64,000 nucleotides of DNA, from positions 186,001 to 250,000 of the forward strand of contig NZ_CP114780.1 in assembly GCF_027359415.1 (NCBI RefSeq), in the 5' to 3' direction. The stretch's first letter is position 1, and every line of letters starts with the position of its first letter. The notes under the pieces are model-generated. The model was given only the letters and a program-made list of their open reading frames with translations, had not been told where the DNA came from and searched no databases. This DNA comes from Prochlorococcus marinus str. MIT 0918 (GTDB lineage: Bacteria; Cyanobacteriota; Cyanobacteriia; PCC-6307; Cyanobiaceae). Shown here one piece after another: positions 17,277 through 27,780 of the stretch. The translations under genes were made by a program, and so were the position numbers.

Positions 17277-19871
17277 TTAATTAAAAGTAAGCTCATCATT
17301 CTTTATATCTAAGTTGATTGTTGACTTTTGACCAAATTTATTTTTTAAGATTAACTTTGCCAAGTTATTTTCTACTTCTGATTGAAGTGTCCTTTTAATA
17401 GTTCTTGCACCATATGAAGGATCATAACCTTTAGACACTATCCATTCAATTACACTCTGATTGAAATTAATATTCAAACTTTTATCTTCTAATCTTTTAT
17501 TGATTCTATTCAACTGTAAAAGCACAATCTTATTCAATTGCTCTTTACCTAAACTTTTAAAAAGTATTTGCTCATCTAATCTGTTAATAAATTCGGGCTT
17601 GAAATTTTTTATAACTTCTTCCTTAACTATTTGTTTAAGTTTATTATAGTTTCCATTTGATTTATTGAAATCTATAATTAATTGACTGCCAATATTACTT
17701 GTTAATATAATTATTGTATTTTTAAAATTAATTGTTTTCCCTTGACCGTCAGTTACTCTTCCTTCATCTAGTATCTGAAGCATAATATTTAATATGTCAC
17801 TGTGTGCTTTTTCTATTTCATCAAATAAAATTACAGAATAAGGATTCCTTCTAATGGCTTCTGTCAATTGACCACCTGCTTCAAAACCTATATATCCAGG
17901 AGGTGCTCCGATTAAACGACTTACAGTATGTTTCTCCATATATTCTGACATGTCTATACGTATCATTGATTGTTCACTGTCAAATAATTCATAAGCTAAA
18001 GATTTAGATAATTCTGTCTTGCCCACACCTGTTGGACCCAAAAATAAGAAGCTTGCTATAGGTTTATTTGGATCACTTAATCCTGTTCTTGAACGTTGTA
18101 TGGCATTGCAAATTGAATTTACTGCTTCATCTTGACCAATGACTTTTTCTGAAAGTGCTTGCTCAAGATTTATAAGTTTATCAATTTCAGATTTCGCAAG
18201 CTTTGTGATTGGAATTCCTGTCCATTTTGAAATAATTTCAGCAATGTCATTTTCAGTTACTTCTTCACGTAATAAGAATTTCTTTTCATTATTTGTAGTA
18301 TCAAAAAGTAAAGCATCCTCTTTGATTTTTAGATCCTTTTGTAAGGAATCAAGTATGCCATACTCAAGTTCAGCAGCCTTATTTAGATCATAATTCCTTT
18401 TAGCTTGTTCAACTTGAAGCTGAGTCTTCTCTATTTCTTCTTTAATTGTAGAAATCTCGTTTATTGTATTTTTTTCTCTTTTCCATTGTTCACTTAGATA
18501 TATTTGTTTTTCTGTTAAGTCTTTTAAGTCTTGCTCAATTTGCATTAATTTATTTTGGTTAGCATCATTAGATTCTCTCCCTAACGAAAGTTTTTCCATT
18601 TGTAATTGAATTATTCGTCTATCAATTTCATCAACTTCTTCTGGTTTAGAAGTTATTTCCATTTTTAATTTAGATGCTGATTCATCAATAAGATCTATAG
18701 CTTTATCAGGTAAGAAACGATCTGCAATATATCTATCACTTAGAACAGCAGCAGCTACTAGAGCGTTATCTGAAATTCTTACTCCATGATGAACTTCATA
18801 TCTTTCTTTAAGACCTCTAAGTATCGAAATAGTATCTTCAATGGAAGGCTGATTAATAATTACTTGTTGGAATCTTCTCTCTAATGCAGCATCTTTTTCA
18901 ATATGTTGTCGATGTTCATTTAATGTTGTTGCACCGATACACCTTAACTCTCCCCTTGCAAGCATCGGCTTTAAAAGGTTGCTTGCATCCATGGCACCCC
19001 CAGTAGCCCCCGCTCCTACAACTGTATGAATTTCATCAATGAAAAGTACTACCTTACCTTCTGATGATGTGACTTCTTTCAATACAGCTTTTAATCTTTC
19101 TTCGAATTCGCCTCGATATTTTGCACCTGCTATAAGAGCCCCCATGTCCAGAGCAATTAATTGACGATTTTCAAGTGCAGAAGGAACATCTCCATTAACT
19201 ATTCTCTGAGCTAGTCCTTCAACTATTGCAGTTTTCCCTACACCTGGCTCACCAATTAAAACAGGGTTATTTTTAGTTCTTCTACTTAATATTTGAATAG
19301 TTCGTCTTATCTCTTCATCTCTTCCTATTACAGGGTCGAGTTTCCCTTCACTAGCTTCTAGTGTGAGATCTCTTCCAAACTTTATTAGTGATTCATATTT
19401 TGATTCTGGGTTTCGATCAGTCACTTTTTGATTGCCTCTGATTTCATTGATTCTTGAAATAAGTGTGTGTTTATCTATTTTTTCACTATTAAGTATTTCT
19501 TTGCAGATTCTTTGGTCTTTTACTAATGCTATTAGAAGGTGTTCTATAGCAATAAATTCATCATTATAAGACTCTTTGATTTGATTAGCTTCATTTAATG
19601 TAATTTGAAGGTTTTTGCCTATAAATACTTCTTTTGGAACTACCTTCATCTTAGGCTGAAGATCCTTAAACTTATATATAGACTTTTTGATAGATGCAAT
19701 AGAGGCTTTTTCTTTTTCCAATATTCTTTTTACAAGATCACTCTTTTCTATAATTGCCAGTAAGAGATGTTCAGTTTCTATATATTGTTGAAAAAACTCT
19801 TTCGCTAGTTCTTGTGAAAAAATAATGGATGACCAAGAATGTTCTGTAAAATTTTCAGGAATAAACTCCAT
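17277..19871 (-). CDS. clpB: ClpB-type AAA+ disaggregase, 864 aa
   Basis: Hsp104/ClpB chaperone that threads aggregated proteins with DnaK. The Clp N-domain covers ~1-145 (two repeats, [13 protein letters not shown] and [11 protein letters not shown]). AAA-1 has Walker A GEPGVGKT near residue 210 and [14 protein letters not shown]. The coiled-coil middle domain spans ~400-530 ([14 protein letters not shown] onward), which separates ClpB from ClpC. AAA-2 has [12 protein letters not shown] near 610 and [13 protein letters not shown]. The C-terminus is [16 protein letters not shown]. Parts of the N-domain and middle domain are divergent and Lys/Ile-rich, and cyanobacteria often have two ClpB paralogues, so this may be the second form. 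It is monocistronic, 262 nt downstream of petE. Confidence 0.94.
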   Translation of the reverse strand: MEFIPENFTEHSWSSIIFSQELAKEFFQQYIETEHLLLAIIEKSDLVKRILEKEKASIASIKKSIYKFKDLQPKMKVVPKEVFIGKNLQITLNEANQIKESYNDEFIAIEHLLIALVKDQRICKEILNSEKIDKHTLISRINEIRGNQKVTDRNPESKYESLIKFGRDLTLEASEGKLDPVIGRDEEIRRTIQILSRRTKNNPVLIGEPGVGKTAIVEGLAQRIVNGDVPSALENRQLIALDMGALIAGAKYRGEFEERLKAVLKEVTSSEGKVVLFIDEIHTVVGAGATGGAMDASNLLKPMLARGELRCIGATTLNEHRQHIEKDAALERRFQQVIINQPSIEDTISILRGLKERYEVHHGVRISDNALVAAAVLSDRYIADRFLPDKAIDLIDESASKLKMEITSKPEEVDEIDRRIIQLQMEKLSLGRESNDANQNKLMQIEQDLKDLTEKQIYLSEQWKREKNTINEISTIKEEIEKTQLQVEQAKRNYDLNKAAELEYGILDSLQKDLKIKEDALLFDTTNNEKKFLLREEVTENDIAEIISKWTGIPITKLAKSEIDKLINLEQALSEKVIGQDEAVNSICNAIQRSRTGLSDPNKPIASFLFLGPTGVGKTELSKSLAYELFDSEQSMIRIDMSEYMEKHTVSRLIGAPPGYIGFEAGGQLTEAIRRNPYSVILFDEIEKAHSDILNIMLQILDEGRVTDGQGKTINFKNTIIILTSNIGSQLIIDFNKSNGNYNKLKQIVKEEVIKNFKPEFINRLDEQILFKSLGKEQLNKIVLLQLNRINKRLEDKSLNINFNQSVIEWIVSKGYDPSYGARTIKRTLQSEVENNLAKLILKNKFGQKSTINLDIKNDELTFN

Positions 19872-19931
19872 TACTCTATCCCTATAGATTATTTAATTAT
19901 CCTCATACAGGCTTTTATTCTATAGAGGGTA

Positions 19932-19971
19932 AACCGAATTTTTATAGAGAGGTAACTATGCCTATTCGGTT
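19932..19971. promoter_or_regulatory. Inverted repeat upstream of clpB
   Basis: AACCGAAT (19932-19939) and ATTCGGTT (19964-19971) are perfect 8-nt complements with a 24-nt spacer. It lies 60-100 nt upstream of the clpB start, in the 262-nt gap after petE. It could be an operator or leader hairpin for the heat-shock gene. It is not a CIRCE element (TTAGCACTC-N9-GAGTGCTAA). Confidence 0.35.
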
Positions 19972-20078
19972 ATTTCGTAAGATCAATTTCCTTGCTGGAA
20001 TATCTCTAACCAGTAGATATATTTTATATAAATATAATTAAATTATTCGAAATAGTAAGTAAAAATATAAAAGTGCAT

Positions 20079-20117
20079 AAAAAAAGCTAGTTGGAAATTA
20101 ATCTAACTAGCTTTTTT
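20079..20117 (-). terminator. Rho-independent terminator of petE
   Basis: A stem of GCTAGTT (20086-20092) and AACTAGC (20105-20111), flanked on the left by an A-run and on the right by a T-run, so it can end transcription on either strand. It sits 17 nt after the petE stop codon on the minus strand. This fits a short, abundant petE message and separates it from clpB. Confidence 0.85.
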
Positions 20118-20133
20118 AAGAGGTTTAACTTTT

Positions 20134-20493
20134 TTATTGAACTACAACTTTTCCTACCATTCCAGCACCTCTATGAGGCTCACAGTAGTAATCATAAGTT
20201 CCAGCTGATGTGAATGTTTCTTCCCATGATTCACCTGGAGCAAATGCTAAATCAGGATGACTTAACTCATCGTGACCTTCAAAAACAGCATTGTGAGGAG
20301 CAAGTTTATTATTCACAAACTTTACTGAGTCACCTGTGCTAATGGTTACAGAGCTTGGCTCAAAGGCTAGCATTCCTGCATCTGTTCCTAGTTTTACTTC
20401 TACTGTTTTAGCTTGTACTGAGTTGACGCCAAAGACAAGTACTAAAAGCAGTGCAAAGCTCATAGCAACTAATGAACGTAGCATTGAAAACAT
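20134..20493 (-). CDS. petE: Plastocyanin precursor, 119 aa
   Basis: Soluble copper protein of the thylakoid lumen that carries electrons from cytochrome b6f to photosystem I. A signal peptide ([22 protein letters not shown]) is followed by the mature domain from about residue 29. The four copper ligands are visible: His67 (APHNAV), Cys104 and His107 (YYCEPHRG) and Met112 (GAGMVGKV). The length is standard. The start lies 21 nt after the stop of the SDR gene, and a strong terminator follows. Because petE is normally highly expressed, I infer its own promoter in the (TA)n tract just upstream, not only read-through from hemE. Confidence 0.98.
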   Translation of the reverse strand: MFSMLRSLVAMSFALLLVLVFGVNSVQAKTVEVKLGTDAGMLAFEPSSVTISTGDSVKFVNNKLAPHNAVFEGHDELSHPDLAFAPGESWEETFTSAGTYDYYCEPHRGAGMVGKVVVQ

Positions 20494-20502
20494 TTGGTTC
20501 TT

Positions 20503-20519
20503 TATATATATATATTATC
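20503..20519 (-). promoter_or_regulatory. Alternating TA tract and candidate -10 for petE
   Basis: On the minus strand the 26 nt before the petE ATG read as GATAATATATATATATA followed by AAGAACCAA. GATAAT is a good -10 match. If used, the leader would be only about 12 nt and would lack a Shine-Dalgarno sequence. The tract overlaps the stop codon of the upstream SDR gene. This is a by-eye call. Confidence 0.35.
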
Positions 20520-21522
20520 TTACCTGCTTAATAGGCTTTTTACCTCTTGGAGCTTCAGATTTATAAAGAATTTCATTAAATGTTTTGGCATAACTAATAT
20601 TTCCAAAGGCTTCGGGATTTGTAACAGGTACATGAATGAAATGACGTTGCTTAATACTAAAGCGATCCCAAGCATTAATTTTTATTGGTAAGAAAGTAAC
20701 AAGTCCCTCTATTAACCATCCCCATAAAGGAATTCTTGGAGTTTGATGCATTCCTTTCCATTTCAAGAGAGTTTTGATAGCTTGATCAATTGAGATTAAA
20801 GGTTGGCCAAGAACAAATTTAGGAATCTTTTGTGAATTATTTTTAGAAATCAATAAATTCTCATTCAACAAATGACCACATACAGAGGCTATGTCTTCAG
20901 CATGAATGAAGTGAAATTTTGAAAACCCTTTAAACCATCTAGCAAGCCAAAGCCAATTAAAAGCTTCTTTTAAACCTTGAGTTAAATAGCTTGATGGAAA
21001 AATTCCTGTGCTGTCGAATTTCCCCCCAAAAACAAGTGTAGGGAAAACAGCGATTATTTTTGAAGAAAGCTTATGCTCTTCTAGTTCTTGCAAGCACTTT
21101 GCCTTTGTTTGTATATATTCTGTCCCATATTTAACTGCCTCTGGAAGAGGCTTTAGGTTTTTATTAAGAATACTTGCGGTTGAGAAATATACAAACTTTT
21201 CAAGGATTTCTGGGTTTAATGAAGATAATAATTTTTTTACAGCAATTATATTCACTTCATTGGTTCTTTTGATATCCCCCCAAGCTGTGGCTGTATGAAT
21301 AACATGAGTTGCACTAAAAATTTCTTTTGCAAAGAGAGTGGGATTTCTTAAGTCACCTATAAGTAACTTTATTCTAGGATTAGATTGATCTATAGAGGTT
21401 AATTTTTTTGGATCTCTAAGCCATAAAAGTAATTTCGCATTTGTATTTCTTAATAGCCAGGAAGATGTGTATTGACCTACACAACCACTTGCTCCAGTTA
21501 TAAGAATTATAGCGTTGTTCAA
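20515..21522 (-). CDS. NAD(P)-dependent epimerase/dehydratase (extended SDR) family protein, 335 aa
   Basis: A Rossmann-fold oxidoreductase or epimerase. The nucleotide-binding motif is [18 protein letters not shown] at the N-terminus, followed by the LIGDLRNP acidic site and [10 protein letters not shown]. The catalytic region has FSTAS and a YxxxK motif (YIQTK). The remaining half has the substrate-binding segment [15 protein letters not shown]. The substrate is unknown; related extended SDRs act on nucleotide sugars, flavonoids or chlorophyll intermediates. Its ATG overlaps the hemE stop (ATGA, 21519-21522), so it is translationally coupled to hemE. That hints at, but does not prove, a pigment-related role. 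Confidence 0.87.
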   Translation of the reverse strand: MNNAIILITGASGCVGQYTSSWLLRNTNAKLLLWLRDPKKLTSIDQSNPRIKLLIGDLRNPTLFAKEIFSATHVIHTATAWGDIKRTNEVNIIAVKKLLSSLNPEILEKFVYFSTASILNKNLKPLPEAVKYGTEYIQTKAKCLQELEEHKLSSKIIAVFPTLVFGGKFDSTGIFPSSYLTQGLKEAFNWLWLARWFKGFSKFHFIHAEDIASVCGHLLNENLLISKNNSQKIPKFVLGQPLISIDQAIKTLLKWKGMHQTPRIPLWGWLIEGLVTFLPIKINAWDRFSIKQRHFIHVPVTNPEAFGNISYAKTFNEILYKSEAPRGKKPIKQVR

Positions 21523-22574
21523 ATTTTAGCTATTAGTTCATTGATGTTTTTGCCTGTTTCGAAGAAAACTCTTGCGTTTTCTTCAGGAGTACCTGGAAGA
21601 ATGCCATGACCAAGATTAAGAATATGTTTTCTTCCTTTGGCTTTTATTACAGTATCTATGATTCTGCTTCTAATTATTTCTGGAGATCCAAAAAGAAGGC
21701 CTGGGTCAACGTTGCCTTGTATTCCGATATCTTTTGGAAGTCTTGTGCATCCTTCTGCCATATCTACCGTCCAGTCAAGTGAAACTATATCTACCCCAGT
21801 AGAGGCCATTCTTTCTATAACACCTGCACTGCCAGAAATATATAAAATAAATGGAGTATCAGAATGAACTTGCTTTACAAGATCTACAACTTTTTTTTGA
21901 TATGGTGCGGCAAATGTGTCGTAATCAATAGGGCTTAATTGACCTGCCCAAGAATCGAACATTTGAACAACTTGAGCTCCTGAATCAATTTGAAAATTCA
22001 AATAATTTGCTATTGATACGGCAAAATGATCCAACAGCATATGCAATAACTCTGGCTCTTTAAATGCCATTGCTTTTATAACTGAATAATTTTTGCTGCT
22101 TTTCCCTTCAACAACATAAGCGGCAAGTGTCCAAGGAGCTCCTACAAAACCTAAAACAGCAGCTTTATTGCCAACGCTTTCTCTCAACCTTCCTAAAACC
22201 TCTCCTACAAAAGGAAGAGATGCCTTTGGTTCTAAGGGATTTAATGCTTTAACTTGGTCAAAATTACGTATTGGATTGTTTATTAGTGGACCTTTGCTTT
22301 CAACGATATCAAAGTCAATTCCCATTCCAGGAAGTGGGGTAAGAATATCTGAGAAGAGAATTACACCATCAGGTTCAAATTCTAGAAAAGGCTGCATGGA
22401 TATTTCATATGACAAATCAGGGTTTTCTGATCTGTCGCGAAAGCTAGGGTATTTTTCTCTTAGCTCTCTGTAGACCTTCATATACCTGCCTGCTTGACGC
22501 ATCATCCATACAGGAGGTCTGCTTACTGATTCACCCCGAGCAGCACGGAGCAACAATGGAAGGGATTCAGTCAT
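21519..22574 (-). CDS. hemE: Uroporphyrinogen III decarboxylase HemE, 351 aa
   Basis: Converts uroporphyrinogen III to coproporphyrinogen III by removing four carboxyl groups, on the common path to heme and chlorophyll. Signature blocks are [20 protein letters not shown] near the N-terminus, [30 protein letters not shown] and [19 protein letters not shown] at the C-terminus. The length is normal. It lies 129 nt downstream of glgB and overlaps the SDR gene by 4 nt. A short hairpin lies in the glgB-hemE gap. Confidence 0.98.
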   Translation of the reverse strand: MTESLPLLLRAARGESVSRPPVWMMRQAGRYMKVYRELREKYPSFRDRSENPDLSYEISMQPFLEFEPDGVILFSDILTPLPGMGIDFDIVESKGPLINNPIRNFDQVKALNPLEPKASLPFVGEVLGRLRESVGNKAAVLGFVGAPWTLAAYVVEGKSSKNYSVIKAMAFKEPELLHMLLDHFAVSIANYLNFQIDSGAQVVQMFDSWAGQLSPIDYDTFAAPYQKKVVDLVKQVHSDTPFILYISGSAGVIERMASTGVDIVSLDWTVDMAEGCTRLPKDIGIQGNVDPGLLFGSPEIIRSRIIDTVIKAKGRKHILNLGHGILPGTPEENARVFFETGKNINELIAKI

Positions 22575-22613
22575 TCGTGATGCCGATTAATCAAAAATTT
22601 ACTGGAGCATGAA

Positions 22614-22642
22614 CTCTAATAGTCAAATAATTTTGATTAGAG
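22614..22642. promoter_or_regulatory. Hairpin in the glgB-hemE intergenic region
   Basis: CTCTAAT (22614-22620) pairs with ATTAGAG (22636-22642), and an inner TCAAA/TTTGA pairing extends the stem past a short bulge. There is no T-run on the transcribed strand, so it is not a classical terminator. It lies 40-70 nt upstream of the hemE start, where a leader structure or operator is possible. Confidence 0.35.
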
Positions 22643-22703
22643 CGCATCTTCTTCACACGTTTTTGGATTTCTCTTGGGTTTATTGTCCAGATCATAATAT
22701 TTT

Positions 22704-25001
22704 TTAGATCATATCTCCCTGCTTAGAGTTTTTAGATGATTTTCTCTTGTCGTGCTTGAGAATTAAAACGCTTAATGGTGGGAGAGAGAGATCGAGAGCA
22801 TTTTCATAATTATGAATATTCCAACCCTGGGTAAACTTCCCTCCTAGATTTCCAGTATTTGAGCCACCATATCTAGAAGAATCAGTATTAAAAATTTCTT
22901 GGTAATAACCTTGTACAGGGACACCAACTTTATAGTTTTGATGAGATTCAGGAGTGAAATTTGCAATAATTATTAGCCACTCTCCTGTTGAACTTTCTCT
23001 TCTCATGAAACTAATTACTGAGTTTCTATTATCCTTGCAATCAATCCATTGGAAGCCATACTCTTTAAAGTCATCTCTCCATAGGGCTGGTTGAGATTTA
23101 TATAAAGAATTTAAATCATCAATTAAGTTTCTAACACCTTTATGGGGATCATATTCTAGCAGTTCCCATTGAAGATCGTCCCAAACATTCCATTCTTGTC
23201 TTTGCCCAAATTCCATACCCATGAATATGGTTTTTTTGCCAGGATGTGTCCACATATATGCTAGTAAAGCTCTGGTATTTGCATATTTCTTCCAGTCATC
23301 TCCTGGCATTTTGTGTAATAGATGACTTTTTCCATGAACAACTTCATCATGACTTAGCGAGAGCATGAAATTTTCCGTGTAGTTATAACAAATTGAAAAA
23401 GTAACGTTATTTTGATGGAATTGTCTAAACCAAGGATCTATTTCAAAGTAGTCGAGCATATCGTGCATCCAACCCATGTTCCATTTTAAGTTGAAACCTA
23501 AACCTCCAATATCAGTAGGGTCGGTTACACCTTTCCAAGTAGTTGATTCTTCTGCAATTGAAAGAGCACCAGGGAAATGTTCAAAAAGAACATGATTAGC
23601 TTGTTGTAAGAATTTAACGGCTTCGAAATTTTCATTTCCTCCATCTTCATTAGGAATCCATTCCCCATCTGGTCTTAAATAATCTTTATAAAGCATTGAT
23701 GCAACAGCATCTACCCTTATTCCATCTATATGGAATTGTTCAAACCAGTACACGAGATTTGCTACAAGAAAATTACGTACTTCATTTCTGCTGTAATTAA
23801 ATATCAATGTCCCCCATTCTTTGTGTTCACCTATACGCGGATCTGAATATTCATAAAGATGTGTGCCATCGAAATAAGCAAGCCCATGTTCATCTTTAGG
23901 AAAATGTCCTGGCACCCAATCAAGAATTACACCTATTCCTTCAGAATGACATTTATCAACAAAAGCACGAAATTCGTTTGGATTGCCATATCTGCTAGTT
24001 GGGGCATACCATCCAGTTACTTGATATCCCCAAGACCCATCAAATGGATGCTCTGATATCGGCATTAATTCAATATGAGTAAAACCTCTTGCTTTTACAT
24101 AAGGGATTAGTTTTTCAGTTAGTTCTGAATAAGTTAATAACCTTGAGTTTGGTTTTAAATCTGCAGCAGGTACGGGTTTTCTTGAAGATCCATCTTTTTC
24201 TTTAAAAGGCTCATTACTTGATGCATGCAACCAACTTCCTAGATGCATTTCATAGACTGAAATTGGTTTATTAAGTTGATCAGTTTTGTCTCTTTCAGAT
24301 ATCCATTTTTCATCTTTCCATTCATATTCATCTAAAGAAGAAATTATTGAGCTTTGAGCTGGTCTGACTTCATGTTGAAAACCATATGGATCTGCTTTTT
24401 GATAGCAATGCCCTTCTTGTGTACGAATTTCATATTTATATAGATCACCTTTATTTAGGCCAGGTATAAAAAGCTCCCAAATTCCACCAAGACGTTTTTG
24501 CATGGGATGATGTCTTCCATCCCATGAATTTAGATTTCCAATTACAGAGACACTTTTTGCATTAGGTGCCCATAAACAAAACATTACACCATCAGTCCCT
24601 TCTATATTAGTTTTATGAGCACCCATTCGACGCCAAATGTGGTGATGATTGCCTTCGGCAAAAAGATGCCTGTCAATTTCCCCCATCCACTCTTTTCTGA
24701 ATGCCCATGGGTCTTTTTGAGTGTGAGAAATTCCACCTCTTTTAATAAATAACTGATAGTCGACTCCAGGGTTTTCTTCTAAAAGTGCTTCAAATATCCA
24801 TGGATGATTAAGGTTTGTCAGGATTGTTTTTTGATTGTTTAAAATAAGATTTACTTCGTCAGCTTCAGGCATCCATACCCTAACTATCCATTTCTTTTCA
24901 TATGCTTGAGGGCCAAGGACACTGAAAGGATTTTCATGTCGACATTCTGCAAGTTTTTGCCCTTCGCCTGCCATCCAGTCCATAGTAATACTGGGGGACA
25001 T
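22704..25001 (-). CDS. glgB: 1,4-alpha-glucan branching enzyme GlgB, 765 aa
   Basis: Forms alpha-1,6 branches in glycogen. An N-terminal region (~1-110) and a CBM48 domain ([21 protein letters not shown]) precede the GH13 catalytic barrel. Catalytic motifs are [28 protein letters not shown] (the nucleophile Asp), SIAEESTTW (the acid Glu) and the [10 protein letters not shown] motif. A C-terminal all-beta amylase domain follows. The ATG at 25001 ([10 protein letters not shown]) is used; the internal ATG at MDWM is an alternative. The length is typical for bacterial GlgB. It pairs functionally with glgA at 53116. Confidence 0.97.
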   Translation of the reverse strand: MSPSITMDWMAGEGQKLAECRHENPFSVLGPQAYEKKWIVRVWMPEADEVNLILNNQKTILTNLNHPWIFEALLEENPGVDYQLFIKRGGISHTQKDPWAFRKEWMGEIDRHLFAEGNHHHIWRRMGAHKTNIEGTDGVMFCLWAPNAKSVSVIGNLNSWDGRHHPMQKRLGGIWELFIPGLNKGDLYKYEIRTQEGHCYQKADPYGFQHEVRPAQSSIISSLDEYEWKDEKWISERDKTDQLNKPISVYEMHLGSWLHASSNEPFKEKDGSSRKPVPAADLKPNSRLLTYSELTEKLIPYVKARGFTHIELMPISEHPFDGSWGYQVTGWYAPTSRYGNPNEFRAFVDKCHSEGIGVILDWVPGHFPKDEHGLAYFDGTHLYEYSDPRIGEHKEWGTLIFNYSRNEVRNFLVANLVYWFEQFHIDGIRVDAVASMLYKDYLRPDGEWIPNEDGGNENFEAVKFLQQANHVLFEHFPGALSIAEESTTWKGVTDPTDIGGLGFNLKWNMGWMHDMLDYFEIDPWFRQFHQNNVTFSICYNYTENFMLSLSHDEVVHGKSHLLHKMPGDDWKKYANTRALLAYMWTHPGKKTIFMGMEFGQRQEWNVWDDLQWELLEYDPHKGVRNLIDDLNSLYKSQPALWRDDFKEYGFQWIDCKDNRNSVISFMRRESSTGEWLIIIANFTPESHQNYKVGVPVQGYYQEIFNTDSSRYGGSNTGNLGGKFTQGWNIHNYENALDLSLPPLSVLILKHDKRKSSKNSKQGDMI

Positions 25002-25057
25002 AACATAAAGAGCGAATAGAAAGAGGAGCTTATCTGATTGGAGGTGGTCTTGGGAAC

Positions 25058-26638
25058 TTATTTAAGAAAAAAAGGCTTGATAGAGAGTTTAGATTTAGAA
25101 AGATCTATTGAAATTGTTGTAATCAAGCAATCTGGAGAAGGGGGACCACATTTATGTTGGTTGGTCCCTGGATTAATTGCTATTGCTGGCCATGATGCCC
25201 CTGAGATTGATAAACGCAATTGAGATCCTTTTGGAAAATCAGCAAAAAGTGCTTGTAATGTTATTTCTCTATTTAAATTAGTTTGAGATTCATCTCCTCT
25301 TATTCGTAATACACCTGTGGAAAGCTGATTGACTTTTAAGTCGTTTTTATAAATTATTGATAAAGCAATACAAAGATCAAATCCTTTTGTGTCTGATTTT
25401 GCTGCCAATTTAAGTTTAGGAATACCTTCAATAAGCCTTTTTGTTGTGAATGGCAAGCTGGTGAAAGTAGCCACATCTCCTCTTTGGTCAATTTTAGATC
25501 GATCATTTCCTTCTGGGATAGAACACAAATGCCCTCCTATGCTAGGGACAGGTCTCCAAGGGTCATGAACAATATGTATTTCTCCTTTGCCATTTAATGC
25601 TGACTCTATAGTCCCTTCTTGAGTATTTGAGCAGGCTAATCCTCTAGAGCAAAGAACCCAATTATTTTTATTTTTTGGTTCATGTGATTGATTACATGTA
25701 TGCCAAGAATTATTGGTTATATTCCATATTCTTTTTAAGGGCTTTTTGTCTATTGTTTTATTTAATTTTAGGTGTTTATTAAAGAAATTCAGCTGAATTA
25801 GATTGGTTCCTTCCCACCAATCAAGATGAGATGCCGGACCTATATGTAGTTCTGGAGAGCCTCCTTCCCGTAACGAGTCTTCGTAAATCGTTAAGATTCC
25901 TTTTAAATGAGGATCCTTCCACCCGCCAATCAAAATCATTGGCTGACTTAACCATGATTTCAATGGTTTATGAACTTTCCATTCTTGACAATTGTTTTCT
26001 GAAATTAATAGCCATTTAGATGCCATTCCTGTTGGGTCATGTTTTTTTAATAAATCGGCTCCATTTCGTAAATATTCCCCTTTTTCTAGACTTTCTCTTA
26101 TTTCATTCCAAGCTTTATGGTCTTTTTTTCTAAGAAGTTTTTGTGAAGCTAATTGAAGCCCCCATAAAATACCAATGTCCCACCAAAACGCTCCTCCTTC
26201 GCAACTCCAATGTTCACCTTCGTGAATTCCTGTCATCGCTGGGGCAAGGCAATCTGGGGGCTGACTATTTAGCTCTCCTAGCAATTGAGTAAGCCCCTGA
26301 TAGGAAAAACCATAAGTGCCTAATAGGCCATTGCATTCTGGTAATGACCTGATCCATTTATGAGTTTGTGTTGTATCTGAAGCCTCTTGCTCAAACCCGC
26401 AAAATTCTCCTTCTGAAGAACCTTGTCCGCGAACGTCTTGGATAACTACTAAATAGCCTTGGCTCGCCCACCAGGATGGGTGAGCATATGTCACTGTAGA
26501 AGCGATTTGTTTTCCATATGGCTGTCTCATTAAGAGTGCTGGCCATGGACCTTCTTCAATGGGCTGCCATATCCTTGAACTAAGTTTTACACCATCTTTA
26601 AGAATTAAAGATTTATCGTGGTAATTAACTGAAAACAC
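25058..26638 (-). CDS. CocE/NonD family (peptidase S15-type) alpha/beta hydrolase, 526 aa
   Basis: An alpha/beta hydrolase with the X-Pro dipeptidyl-peptidase/cocaine esterase layout. The N-terminal hydrolase domain ([29 protein letters not shown]) has nucleophile Ser112 in [22 protein letters not shown] and [11 protein letters not shown] carry the likely catalytic Asp and His. A C-terminal galactose-binding-like jelly roll covers ~330-526 ([21 protein letters not shown]). The real substrate is unknown; family members cleave esters, amides or Pro-peptides. It lies 56 nt upstream of glgB and just after a small exported protein gene. Confidence 0.88.
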   Translation of the reverse strand: MFSVNYHDKSLILKDGVKLSSRIWQPIEEGPWPALLMRQPYGKQIASTVTYAHPSWWASQGYLVVIQDVRGQGSSEGEFCGFEQEASDTTQTHKWIRSLPECNGLLGTYGFSYQGLTQLLGELNSQPPDCLAPAMTGIHEGEHWSCEGGAFWWDIGILWGLQLASQKLLRKKDHKAWNEIRESLEKGEYLRNGADLLKKHDPTGMASKWLLISENNCQEWKVHKPLKSWLSQPMILIGGWKDPHLKGILTIYEDSLREGGSPELHIGPASHLDWWEGTNLIQLNFFNKHLKLNKTIDKKPLKRIWNITNNSWHTCNQSHEPKNKNNWVLCSRGLACSNTQEGTIESALNGKGEIHIVHDPWRPVPSIGGHLCSIPEGNDRSKIDQRGDVATFTSLPFTTKRLIEGIPKLKLAAKSDTKGFDLCIALSIIYKNDLKVNQLSTGVLRIRGDESQTNLNREITLQALFADFPKGSQLRLSISGASWPAIAINPGTNQHKCGPPSPDCLITTISIDLSKSKLSIKPFFLK

Positions 26639-26648
26639 TTGTTGTTAA

Positions 26649-26918
26649 TTACTTTATTTCAGGACAGTTCATTGCAATAACATAGATACTTAGTATCTCA
26701 GCATCAGTAAATGATAAGTTCTTTTCACGGCTAAGTTCTTCAATTACCTCTTTAGATCCTGATGATATGCCTCTTGAATTAAGACCTCTAAATTTTTGGC
26801 ATAAAGCAATAGCTTCTTTAGGATTCCTTTTTACATTCTCTAGTAGTTTTGATTGTCCATAAGCAAATTGTGGTGATAGCAATGAAGAGGCTATTAATAA
26901 GGGAGTTAAATAGCGCAT
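26649..26918 (-). CDS. Small exported hypothetical protein, 89 aa
   Basis: The N-terminal hydrophobic stretch (YLTPLLIASSLLSPQFAYGQ) ends in an AYG-like cleavage site, predicting a secreted product of about 68 residues. It contains two cysteines (ALCQKF and AMNCPEIK) and a helix-rich body (DAEILSIYVIAMNCPEI). No named domain is recognised. It ends 10 nt before the S15-type hydrolase start on the same strand, so the two may be co-expressed. Confidence 0.65.
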   Translation of the reverse strand: MRYLTPLLIASSLLSPQFAYGQSKLLENVKRNPKEAIALCQKFRGLNSRGISSGSKEVIEELSREKNLSFTDAEILSIYVIAMNCPEIK

Positions 26919-27119
26919 TAGTAATATAGGATTAATTGTTTAACTTGACTTTATATTACTCTTGTTTATAAAACTTTTGTGATTTCATTGCTATTTTTGC
27001 TTATAACCTTGCTAAATGAGCCCAAGTTTTTACGATTGGACCTTTTCTAAGAAATTAGTAAATCTATTCATTTTAATAAAACTATGAAAGAAAATATTCT
27101 TAATAATTAAATTGTTAAT

Positions 27120-27710
27120 TTAATTGATATCATTGATTTTCATATTATTATCATCTAATAAATCTGATAAATCATTTTCAGGATTAAATTGTTCTCCTGC
27201 AATATCATCATTTGAAAAATCTATTTCTAATGGGTTGATTGTTTTTTGCTTAATGATAGGTATAGAAACATTGTTAAATGAATCTCTCGTAACTTCTCCA
27301 AGAATTACAGGTTGACTTAATCCTTCACCTTTTGCTTCTAATTTTCTAATACGTACAGTTACATTTGAACCATTTCTTCCACCTCCCTTTAGATTTCCAG
27401 CAATTTGTTCTAGCGTTGGCTTTATAGCTTCCTTAGGAAAATCTTCAGTAGCCTGAGCCACGACTAAATCGCCTCCATTGTCATATACAACAGGAATTGA
27501 CATTGCTCCTTCAACTGTCACAGGTGGTGTATAACTTTGTTGAAAAGCCCAACAGCTTCCAGACAGAAGTAGTGTAAAAATCGTTGCCCCAACTAGCCTG
27601 AACTTTGCCCCCCATTTGATTAAAAATGCAATTATTGTAAGTATGCCAAGGCCTAGTCCTGACCACGCGAGCCAGGTAGTTACTTCTTGAAGAAATTGAG
27701 AAATTGACAT
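27120..27710 (-). CDS. ycf51: Ycf51-family (DUF2518) membrane protein, 196 aa
   Basis: Two N-terminal transmembrane helices (WLAWSGLGLGILTIIAFLIKW and GATIFTLLLSGSCWAF) lead into a soluble domain with the family pattern PPVTVEGAMSIPVVYDNGG, then ATEDFPKEAIKPTLEQIAGN. Ycf51/DUF2518 proteins occur in cyanobacteria and some algal plastids; their function is unknown. The acidic Asp/Asn-rich tail after residue 165 is less conserved. It is head-to-head with the TamB-like gene, sharing 70 nt of promoter DNA. Confidence 0.85.
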   Translation of the reverse strand: MSISQFLQEVTTWLAWSGLGLGILTIIAFLIKWGAKFRLVGATIFTLLLSGSCWAFQQSYTPPVTVEGAMSIPVVYDNGGDLVVAQATEDFPKEAIKPTLEQIAGNLKGGGRNGSNVTVRIRKLEAKGEGLSQPVILGEVTRDSFNNVSIPIIKQKTINPLEIDFSNDDIAGEQFNPENDLSDLLDDNNMKINDIN

Positions 27711-27780
27711 TTGCTGGTTAAGAGTCCTTTCACTCCTTATAGTTCGTCTGCTCCCTAAAAGATATAAAAGTTCTAAAGGA

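Noticed and set aside
26919-27119. 201-nt gap searched for a tRNA or small RNA
   Set aside because: It is AT-rich without a cloverleaf, CCA end or convincing hairpin; only a 13-codon frame is present.
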